Shown piece by piece: positions 27,314 to 34,448 of a DNA stretch of 64,000 nucleotides. Position numbers and translations under genes: made by a program. How positions within the stretch are numbered: the first letter of the stretch is position 1; each line of letters opens with the position of its first letter. The stretch comes from JAOSJT01 sp035362335 (GTDB lineage: Bacteria; Bacteroidota; Ignavibacteria; SZUA-365), in contig DAOSDL010000020.1 in assembly GCA_035362335.1 (NCBI GenBank), forward strand, positions 1-64,000, read 5' to 3'. The notes beneath the pieces were generated by a model that did no database searches, had not been told where the DNA came from, and was given only the letters and a program-made list of their open reading frames with translations.

Positions 27314-27772
27314 ATGCGACATTTATCCATGCAACAGTTGCTCGCCGCGGCTCTGAGGGACGAGCCCCCCGCGCATATATCGGAGTGCGCCTTTTGCGGG
27401 GAGCAGTACGATCTCGCGGTGGATTATCTGCGCTTCGAGCAGAGCGAAGCCGAGGGTATGGAAGGGATGTCCTCGCCATTGCCTTCCGCCCCACAATATC
27501 GTCTGGCGGCGCAGACGGCAGAACAAGACCTTCCCATGTTCCGCTTGCGGCGCACCTGGTATCTCGACGGCAATTCCACGATTCTCCGCGTGATCGAGGA
27601 TACGCAGCGCAAGTTGCTCACGGGTTTCCTCATCACCGAGCCGGCAAGCACCTTGCGGCGCATTGTGCGTTTCGACGGTATCGAACGGAGTTTCTCGCCG
27701 GATAAAAACGGCGTCTTCGAAATCGGCTCGGCGAATATCGACATCGAACCGATGAACGTGGTCGTCGACTGA
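27314..27772 (+). CDS. Small protein with N-terminal zinc-finger-like (zf-HC2-type) motif
   Basis: 152 aa from the ATG at 27314, with GGAGGA 10 nt upstream; an ATG at 27290 is possible. Near the N-terminus HISECAFCGEQYDLAVDYLR resembles the H-x3-C-x2-C zinc site of anti-sigma factors (H-x3-C-x2-C is intact here). The rest (~75-152) is a beta-rich domain (RRTWYLDGNSTILRVIED, LLTGFLITEPASTLRRIVRF). No membrane segment. The next gene, a membrane protein with a Lon-like domain, begins 58 bp later, so the two probably work together. Function unknown. Confidence 0.7.
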   Translation: MRHLSMQQLLAAALRDEPPAHISECAFCGEQYDLAVDYLRFEQSEAEGMEGMSSPLPSAPQYRLAAQTAEQDLPMFRLRRTWYLDGNSTILRVIEDTQRKLLTGFLITEPASTLRRIVRFDGIERSFSPDKNGVFEIGSANIDIEPMNVVVD

Positions 27773-27830
27773 CCATGGACGCCGTCCGTCCACAGGTTCG
27801 CGCGTGCATCCCGGCGAACAACGGGGATGC

Positions 27831-30800
27831 ATGCTGATGTCGTCCGAGGAAGGGAGGCCCGACTCGTATATCCGGAACCCGGCCGATCTGGACGCGGCCG
27901 CACGCGCCCTGGACCGCGCACTCGCGCATTGTACTTCGCCGCAGAAACGCTTCATTCTCATCGCGAATTTTCACGCCCATGTGCAGGGGTTGCCGGCCGC
28001 CTGGCTGCAAGGGTATATTCTGTTCCTGACCCCGCAATTTCTGGATCTGGTGCGTCTGCCGTACTTGCGTGCGGTATCGCCCGCGCATTGGCGCTCGGGC
28101 CTCGAATTCCTGCTGTTCGCGCGCGAACAGCCCTGGGGTGCGCGTTTTCCGCTGCTCGAGGCCGCCTGCGAGGAGGCGGTGGTGCAAACCGCGCTCGCCT
28201 ACGGTTTCGTGGCCTCGCTGCGCGAATTGCATGCCCTGCTGGAACTGCGCGGCTATGCCAGCACGAGTATCAGCGAACCCGAGTGGGCGCGGGTGTTCGG
28301 CTCGTCGGCCACGGCCTACGAAAGCTTCCAATCCTGGCTGTCCATACTTCAGCGCCATGGCGACAGCGCCGCGCCCATCGCCGAGAATGCCTATGGACGG
28401 TGGACGGCCTTCCGGCAGCGGCCGCAATCGGTGTCGCTGGTGATGATGGAGCACGACGATGCGGACACCGTGGACAGTGGTCGCGTGCTGCTGATGGATA
28501 TTCTGCCTGCGCAGGGCAGCGACAGCGAGGTGCATATCGGAAACATGCTCGGCGCGCAGGGCGGCGACACCATGCTGCAACTGCGTCGCGCGCAACTCCT
28601 GGCCGAGCGCCTGGTGTCGCGCGTGCTGGATGTGCGCGTCCCGAAAGGTGGCTACCTCTTTTCCATCCACGAAGCGTCGGCCTCGATTGTCGGCGAGTCG
28701 CTCGGTCTGGCCACGGCCATGGGCATCGCCTGTTCGCTCACGCAGCGGGTCAACGGACGCGAACGCTGGCAACTGCCCACCACGGTGGCCTGCGTGGGGC
28801 AGGTGGACGAGCAGGGTGCGTTGGCGGACACTGGTTGGGGCATCACCGAGAAAAAGCTGACCGCCGCGTTTTTCTCTCCGCTGGAGGCCATCGTCATTCC
28901 CGCCGCGCATCGCGAAGCGGCGGTACACGCCCTGCAACGCTTGCAGCGGCGCTATCCCAACAGGGCGCTCGATATCGTGGGTATCGATGGCATGGACGAC
29001 ATGCTGCGCGGCAACAGCGGCTTGCTGGTGTCGCGACGTTCGCGTGGTGATCGCACACGCGAGTACATCCAGCAACGCAGCGTCACGTTGCTTTTGGGTT
29101 TGGTGGCCATGTTGCTGTTCGGTGGGGCGTATTTCGCCTGGCGGGCCTATATCGCCTATCCGAATCTGGAAATATCGCTCGGCATGGACATCGGCGCCAA
29201 TGCCATTGTGTACAATCCACGCGACTCGCTGGAGTGGTGCTTTCGCGACCATCAGGAGGTGAAGCTCTCGCGCATACCTTTCGGCGATCTGGAGGTGGGC
29301 GACGGCTTCACGCGGAATTTCTGGATTTGGAACTGCTCGCCGCTCGATTTGAATATCGAAATGGAACTCGCCGGTCCCGACGCGGCCGATTGGTATCTGA
29401 ACTGGCGCGACGGTACGCAGCGCGTCGAGGCCACCAAATCCATGCAGTTTTCGGTGGTGTTCAATCCTCGCAACGCGGGCACGGCCAAGCAGGCCTGGCT
29501 GTTGTTGCGCGACAAGGCGAGCCGAGCCGTGCTGTTTCAGTTGGAACTGATCGGTGCCGCGGGTCCACCGCTGAATGCGGGCTATTCTCTGCAATTCGAT
29601 GGTGAAGACGACATGCTCTTCTTCGGCGAGCGAAGCACCGCCTTCGATCTCACCGAAGCCACCTTCGAGTGCTGGATGCGCCCCTACGACAGCGCGCATG
29701 CGATGATACTGCACAACGGGTTGATACGCATGGGCGAGGCCTCGACCGAGGATCTCTGGCTGGGCTATGTCAGCGCGGATCGTGTGTACTTCCGTGTGGG
29801 CTCGGAGATGGCCACTATCACCTTGCCGGCCGCCCTGCGATTGCGCGCGCATCGCTGGACTCATCTGGCGCTGGCGTATTCCATACCGCGCAAGCGCATC
29901 ACCCTGATGGTGAATGGGGAAGTGGTGGACGACAGGCATCCGGATTTCATTTTCGAGGGGCCGGGTTCGCCGTATGTGACCATCGGAGCCATGAACAACT
30001 CCCGGGACAAAATCGCGTTTTTCAAAGGCGAATTGGATGAGATCCGTCTCTGGGCACGCTACCGCGATGCCGGCGAGATCCGGCGGAACATGCACCGCAC
30101 CGTCGCGGGGCTGGCTCCCGATTTGAACGGCTACTGGGACATGGACGCCACGGTGGAGCATACGGTGTTCAATGCGAATCTCCGCGCGCATGCTGGCGCG
30201 TTGCGGCATTTACCTTCGCCGGTACGTTCCACCGCACCCATCGATTACCGCCGACCCTGCTGTCGCGTGGTGGGGGGCCCGCTCGGACGTCCGGCCATCG
30301 AACTCGCATCCGGGCGCTATCTCGCCGCGGCGCGCACGCCCTTGCCGCGACATGGCGACGCGAGCTTCTCCTTCTGGTACCATCAACCAACGCGCGACGC
30401 GATTTTCTTCAACTACATCAATGTGGACGAAGGGTGGATTTCGATCGAAGACACCATGCTCTTCACCTCCGTGGACAAGGTGTACGTGGAGAAGGTCCCG
30501 CCTCCCGGATGGTATCATGCGGTGTGTACGGTTACCGCGTCGGGCGAGCTGACGCTGTACCGTGACGGCGAGAAGTTCGCCACCAATCGCAGCACCACCG
30601 CAGCCATGCAAGATTGGTTGAACCGTTTCGAGGGCATACAACTGGGCTTCCGTTTCAGCAAGCAGAATCAGCTCGGTTCGAAGTACTACAACTGGTACCA
30701 TCCCACGTTGAACCATCCCCGCGCGTTCGCGGACCTGCACATACACACGCGCGTCCTGCGTCCCGAGGAAATCCGCGCCATGGCCTCCGGCGCGCCTCCT

Positions 30801-30920
30801 CCCACCGACGGCCTCGTCGCCTCCTGGACCCTCGATCGCGCGCCCGACAACAATCTCAACTGGATCGACGCCATCGGCGGAGGGCTGATGCATGTGAAGC
30901 AGGTGCGGTTCTGGGAATAG
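27831..30920 (+). CDS. Membrane protein: Lon-protease-like domain, one helix, ASH and two LamG domains
   Basis: 1029 aa. Residues 1-195 are helical and unassigned. Residues ~200-395 match the Lon (S16) proteolytic domain along their whole length: SGRVLLMDILPAQGSDSEVH, then GGYLFSIHEASASIVGESLG, CVGQVDEQGAL, GITEKKLTAAF, EAIVIPAAHREAA, and DIVGIDGMDDML. Ser290 in GESLG sits where Lon has its nucleophile in GPSAG. Lys341/342 lie at the catalytic-lysine site, but strict alignment puts Glu340 there, so activity is uncertain. There is no AAA+ module. One transmembrane helix (~416-443, LLLGLVAMLLFGGAYFAW) is followed by an ASH/Ig-like domain (~477-578) and two LamG-type lectin-like domains (~582-765, ~821-1010). 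Probable topology: protease-like inside, LamG outside. Confidence 0.8.
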   Translation: MLMSSEEGRPDSYIRNPADLDAAARALDRALAHCTSPQKRFILIANFHAHVQGLPAAWLQGYILFLTPQFLDLVRLPYLRAVSPAHWRSGLEFLLFAREQPWGARFPLLEAACEEAVVQTALAYGFVASLRELHALLELRGYASTSISEPEWARVFGSSATAYESFQSWLSILQRHGDSAAPIAENAYGRWTAFRQRPQSVSLVMMEHDDADTVDSGRVLLMDILPAQGSDSEVHIGNMLGAQGGDTMLQLRRAQLLAERLVSRVLDVRVPKGGYLFSIHEASASIVGESLGLATAMGIACSLTQRVNGRERWQLPTTVACVGQVDEQGALADTGWGITEKKLTAAFFSPLEAIVIPAAHREAAVHALQRLQRRYPNRALDIVGIDGMDDMLRGNSGLLVSRRSRGDRTREYIQQRSVTLLLGLVAMLLFGGAYFAWRAYIAYPNLEISLGMDIGANAIVYNPRDSLEWCFRDHQEVKLSRIPFGDLEVGDGFTRNFWIWNCSPLDLNIEMELAGPDAADWYLNWRDGTQRVEATKSMQFSVVFNPRNAGTAKQAWLLLRDKASRAVLFQLELIGAAGPPLNAGYSLQFDGEDDMLFFGERSTAFDLTEATFECWMRPYDSAHAMILHNGLIRMGEASTEDLWLGYVSADRVYFRVGSEMATITLPAALRLRAHRWTHLALAYSIPRKRITLMVNGEVVDDRHPDFIFEGPGSPYVTIGAMNNSRDKIAFFKGELDEIRLWARYRDAGEIRRNMHRTVAGLAPDLNGYWDMDATVEHTVFNANLRAHAGALRHLPSPVRSTAPIDYRRPCCRVVGGPLGRPAIELASGRYLAAARTPLPRHGDASFSFWYHQPTRDAIFFNYINVDEGWISIEDTMLFTSVDKVYVEKVPPPGWYHAVCTVTASGELTLYRDGEKFATNRSTTAAMQDWLNRFEGIQLGFRFSKQNQLGSKYYNWYHPTLNHPRAFADLHIHTRVLRPEEIRAMASGAPPPTDGLVASWTLDRAPDNNLNWIDAIGGGLMHVKQVRFWE

Positions 30921-30930
30921 CGGGGGGAGT

Positions 30931-30958
30931 GAATCGTTAATCGTTAATCGTGAATCGT
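30931..30958. repeat. Four tandem heptamers (G/T)AATCGT
   Basis: GAATCGT, TAATCGT, TAATCGT and GAATCGT follow one another without gaps, 11 bp after the Lon-like gene's stop codon. Confidence 0.9.
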
Positions 30959-31223
30959 GGCGAGTGTTGCCGGTACGGGCTGTATACGTACGCGGCGGGG
31001 GCAGTGAGGAAAAAGGATATGTGAGTCTTGTTGCCTTCGTCCTTTTGCCCTTTCCTGTTTCCTGCGCCCTTGCGCCCCTGCGTCTTTGCGTTTACGCCGG
31101 GGTGAAAGTGAAGAACGGAAAATGGTGAAAAGGAAAAGGAGACCATGGTCCGCTGCTCTGCGCCACGGCATCGACAACGGCACAATCCCTGTGGAGTGCG
31201 CTTCAAACAATCCTTCGCGCCTT

Positions 31224-31271
31224 CGCGACTTCGCGTGAGGAATTCGCCTCGCGACTTCGCGTGAGGAATTC
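31224..31271. repeat. 22-bp direct repeat of the CTTCGCG family
   Basis: CGCGACTTCGCGTGAGGAAT plus TC occurs at 31224-31245 and 31250-31271. The core CTTCGCG-R-CTTCGCGTGAG also occurs at 59673-59691, so this is a dispersed intergenic repeat. Confidence 0.85.
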
Positions 31272-31278
31272 CCCGCGA

Positions 31279-32124
31279 TCAGAAGGACACGTGCAGCGCC
31301 ACGCCGGGTACACCGTCGATGCTCGTGAAGCCGATGCCGTCGAGGAACGGAAGACCTTGCTCCGTCACATCGCTGTACACCAGCACCGACATCACCGTGC
31401 CAAGAGCCGCACCCGCCAGCACATCGCCGAGGTAATGCTTGTTGTCACGCATGCGCGAATACCCCACATACGATGCCCAGCCGTAGCAGGCCGTCCAGGC
31501 CAGCGTGTGCAGCGCATCGCTCCACACGGGCTGGCCGCGCAACCACTCGTTGCTCCGTATCGCATCGCTTGCTTCCAGACGCACCCAGGTGGCGAACGCG
31601 AAAGCCACCGACGCGTGTCCACTGACAAAGCTCTTGTCGTCGGAGCCGTCGGGACGCGTGCGGTGTACCGCATGCTTGATCGCCTGCGTGGCAACCTGCG
31701 TGTACATCAGCGAACGATACAAGCCCATGCCGAGCCGCAGCTCATCGCCGGCGTTGCCATCGTCATCGAACAACTCCACCGCCGCGACATGCACCGCCCG
31801 CGCGCCCAGCAACAGATGCGGCAGCGTGAAGGGATGAATGCTGCCCGGCGACTCCGAGCCGGGCACGGCTATGCTGCGTGACAGCAGGCGTTCGAGAGGT
31901 GACACAGAAATCTGTACCGGCTTGTCATCGTCTTCCACCACCTGATAGCGATTCACGGCGTACACGAGAAACACCGGCGCGTCGTACCAACGGAACACCT
32001 CGCCCGCCGCCTGCGTGACGCGTTCGCCCAGTCGCGCAGGACCGGCCTCGCTTCGGTATTGCGCCGAGGTGCCGTGCGGCAGGGTGGATGCCAGCAGTAA
32101 GATGAAGCCGAGCAGATGTTTCAT
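31279..32124 (-). CDS. PAP2-family phosphatase, exported
   Basis: 281 aa. Signal peptide MKHLLGFILLLASTLPHGTS, then the three phosphatidic-acid-phosphatase motifs: KHAVHRTRP, FVSGHASVAFA with the catalytic-site histidine, and SRMRDNKHYLGDVLAG with the nucleophilic histidine and Asp. Likely dephosphorylates lipid phosphates such as undecaprenyl pyrophosphate or phosphatidate on the periplasmic side. It is the last gene of the minus-strand envelope group, 19 bp after the CotH-like gene. Confidence 0.92.
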   Translation of the reverse strand: MKHLLGFILLLASTLPHGTSAQYRSEAGPARLGERVTQAAGEVFRWYDAPVFLVYAVNRYQVVEDDDKPVQISVSPLERLLSRSIAVPGSESPGSIHPFTLPHLLLGARAVHVAAVELFDDDGNAGDELRLGMGLYRSLMYTQVATQAIKHAVHRTRPDGSDDKSFVSGHASVAFAFATWVRLEASDAIRSNEWLRGQPVWSDALHTLAWTACYGWASYVGYSRMRDNKHYLGDVLAGAALGTVMSVLVYSDVTEQGLPFLDGIGFTSIDGVPGVALHVSF

Positions 32125-32142
32125 GTGTTGCGGGTATTCCGT

Positions 32143-33267
32143 TCAGCGTGAGATGGTGTCGAGTTGGCGGAGGAAGATCTCACGTCTCCGCATGAGATGC
32201 TCTTTGAGGAGAGAGGATTCCGCCGCGAGCGAGAAACCCGCCAATCCGAGAGCGGGATCCAGCGCCCAGGCCGGACCGATGCGCTGCGCTGTCGCATCCA
32301 GCAACGGAAACAGGCGCGCGGGCGTGATCAACGTGTCGAGCATGGCCCGGGCTTCGCTCTTGTACAGCGCGATGCAACTGTCGCTGCGGAACAGCGCGGC
32401 AATGATATCGTTGGGACCAACGAGGCCCACATCCGCCTGATCGTACAGCAGCTTGTCGAAATCCCAGGGAATGATCTCGAACGGCGCCGTGGGAGCGCGT
32501 TTGTAAAACAGCAGGTTGTTCGCGAAACCATCCTGATGATTCAGTATGGAGGCGGCCGCGTGGTAGCGGAGATAACCGCGGATGTCGAGATGCCGGCCCA
32601 CGGTGCGGAACATGTTCTCGTCCGTCGCCGCATCCAGCGCCTCGATCAGCTCGCCCATGCCGTTGAGATTGCCGTCCTTCGGAATTTCCCGCGCGAAGTA
32701 TTTGTCCAGCAGCATGTCGTCTTTGAAACTGAAGCGCGCGCCGAAACTGGCCTTCAGCAACTCGTACACAGGCAAGCCGCGCCGCCGGAAGAAATCCTCT
32801 TCCACGCGCTCGATTTGCGCATACAATCCGCGGTCGCGGCCATTGAGGCGCAGGAACACATGCCACGAGGCAAAGGACGGAAAACCGAGCGCGCCGAACA
32901 CCTCGCGACCGAGCACCGTACGCAACATGCTGCGATCGAAAATCTGGGCGCTGAGATTGAAGGCGCGCAGTCCGTGCAATTCCTCGCCCGCATCCAGTAC
33001 CACTTTGAACGACCAGCGCGCGTGGTAGCGCGATCCGGCTCCCTGCGGCTCCATGGTCCCGCGGTGGTGTTGCTCGCCGATGAAAAAATCCGTCGGCGCT
33101 TTTTCGTCGCTCCAACGATTGGAGAGCAGCGACACGTAATGCTCCTGCGTCATCCACGCATCGAGTGTGGGCAGCGCGCCCGTGCGCGCGGCGTAATCGG
33201 GTGTGCCCTCGGTGTCGCAGCCGAGGACGAGCAGCAGGGGGAGCAGTATGGTCAGGCGGCCGGTCAA
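32143..33267 (-). CDS. CotH-kinase-family lipoprotein
   Basis: 374 aa. Lipoprotein signal MTGRLTILLPLLLVLGC. The CotH-like kinase fold is seen in LRAFNLSAQIFDRSMLRTVL, GLYAQIERVEEDFFRRRGLP, ILNHQDGFANNLLFYK, and the metal-binding IPWDFDKLLYDQ. CotH proteins are atypical kinases found in spore coats and in many secreted bacterial proteins. The ATG at 33267 overlaps the porin stop by 4 bp, so the two are coupled. Substrate unknown. Confidence 0.85.
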   Translation of the reverse strand: MTGRLTILLPLLLVLGCDTEGTPDYAARTGALPTLDAWMTQEHYVSLLSNRWSDEKAPTDFFIGEQHHRGTMEPQGAGSRYHARWSFKVVLDAGEELHGLRAFNLSAQIFDRSMLRTVLGREVFGALGFPSFASWHVFLRLNGRDRGLYAQIERVEEDFFRRRGLPVYELLKASFGARFSFKDDMLLDKYFAREIPKDGNLNGMGELIEALDAATDENMFRTVGRHLDIRGYLRYHAAASILNHQDGFANNLLFYKRAPTAPFEIIPWDFDKLLYDQADVGLVGPNDIIAALFRSDSCIALYKSEARAMLDTLITPARLFPLLDATAQRIGPAWALDPALGLAGFSLAAESSLLKEHLMRRREIFLRQLDTISR

Positions 33268-34298
33268 TAGCGGACGAACAGTTCAAGACCGAAAGACGAG
33301 CCCTCGGTGCTGTAGGTATCGGCACGCGCATCCTTGCTGAACAGGCCGTCCATGCTCAGGCGGGCGCGCACATTCTCGTCGAGAAACACATTGATGCCCA
33401 GCATCAACTCAAGCGTATGCGTGTCGCTTGCATCGAGATCGGGCGTGAAATATCCCAGCATGATCCAGGGCTCCACGAGCTTGACCACTTCGCCGCCGAT
33501 GTCGATGCGGTAGGCGTTGAGCAGCTTCGCGCCAGCGGTGCTCACGCGGTCGTCGGCCCCCAGGAGGCGGCGACGAATGCCTTCTTCGGGATCCTGCACG
33601 TATATGGCCTCGATGCTGCCGGTGTAGGCCGCGCGTTCGATGCCCGCGTCGATGGACAGACCGTGTGTAGTGATGGCGTCGTCGTGGCTGCGCGAAAGCA
33701 ATGCGTAACCCACAGACGCAAAGCTGCCGCCGCCGGGATGCACCGAGCCGCGCGCGTAGACGCTGCTTTGATAGGACTGATTGCGAAAGGCACCGACGGC
33801 GTAGGAAAAAGGATACTCCGGCTTTTTTTCCTTGAAATTGTAATACACCATCACGCCGATATTGCGGCCGTCATAGCCCAGTTCCGATATGCGGCGATGC
33901 AGATAACTGTCGTTGATGGGAATGTACTCGTCGCGATCGGCCAGTCCTTCGAGACTGAAGGGCTTCTTGATATTGCCCACTTTGATTTTCGCCAGATCCA
34001 CGTAATCGAATTTCACGGAAAACTCGCGCAGCACCGCGGCTTTGTCCTTCGAATGCCCGCGGAAATCCAGTTGCGCATCGATCTTTTTGTTCACGGCGAT
34101 GTCCACCTGGAATTTTCCCTCGAAGTAGTATTCCTGATTGAACTCGGCCACAGGATTGCGGTCGATAAATGCCGCGCCTGTCGCGCCATAGCCGGAAAAT
34201 TCCACTTTCTGCGCCCACAGCACCATGGCGGGGAGGAGCAATATCACGCCCGCGAGTGCGCATGTCGAGGCGAATGTGGGATGGTTTCGATGCCGCAT
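33264..34298 (-). CDS. OprP/OprO-like outer-membrane porin (Porin_O_P family)
   Basis: 344 aa. Signal peptide ending at about residue 30 (LLLPAMVLWAQ). Alternating beta-strands run to a C-terminal aromatic residue (LELFVRY), as in outer-membrane barrels. The phosphate-selective porin pattern is visible in LREFSVKFDYVDLAKIKVGN, KPFSLEGLADRDEYIPIN, GRNIGVMVYYNF and the final EGSSFGLELF. Likely a 16-strand anion or phosphate channel; selectivity cannot be judged. Coupled to the downstream CotH gene; GH31 lies upstream on the same strand beyond a 150-bp gap. Confidence 0.88.
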   Translation of the reverse strand: MRHRNHPTFASTCALAGVILLLPAMVLWAQKVEFSGYGATGAAFIDRNPVAEFNQEYYFEGKFQVDIAVNKKIDAQLDFRGHSKDKAAVLREFSVKFDYVDLAKIKVGNIKKPFSLEGLADRDEYIPINDSYLHRRISELGYDGRNIGVMVYYNFKEKKPEYPFSYAVGAFRNQSYQSSVYARGSVHPGGGSFASVGYALLSRSHDDAITTHGLSIDAGIERAAYTGSIEAIYVQDPEEGIRRRLLGADDRVSTAGAKLLNAYRIDIGGEVVKLVEPWIMLGYFTPDLDASDTHTLELMLGINVFLDENVRARLSMDGLFSKDARADTYSTEGSSFGLELFVRY

Positions 34299-34448
34299 AA
34301 CATTTCCTCAGTGCGCATCGGCAATGCGCCGATGCGGGGTTTCAGCAAGAAACAGCGTCGACGCCTGTCGGCGATGCCGACGCATTCTCGAAAAATATCG
34401 CGCGCTTTCGGCGAACGCAATTCCTTTATTTATCGCCGACGCGCGGAC

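Larger units (their letters stand above)
30921..31278. other. Intergenic region with short repeats
   Basis: No gene. It holds four tandem heptamers (30931-30958), a run of CTTGCGCC/CTGCGTCTTTGCG words (31064-31092) and a 22-bp direct repeat (31224-31245, 31250-31271). It separates convergent genes. No clear rho-independent terminator is seen. Confidence 0.6.

Noticed and set aside
27633..30209. 858-codon minus-strand frame opposite the Lon-like gene
   Set aside because: It is an antisense shadow of a GC-rich gene. Histidine/glutamine/arginine-rich translation, no domain, no ribosome site; the plus strand has clear domains.
30921..31278. Replication origin or DnaA-box cluster
   Set aside because: The heptamers (G/T)AATCGT do not match the DnaA box, and no dnaA, gyrB or similar gene is near.
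34360..34400. Terminator after the GH31 gene
   Set aside because: GTCGGC/GCCGAC can pair with a 3-nt loop, but the stem is short and no T-tract follows on the minus strand.
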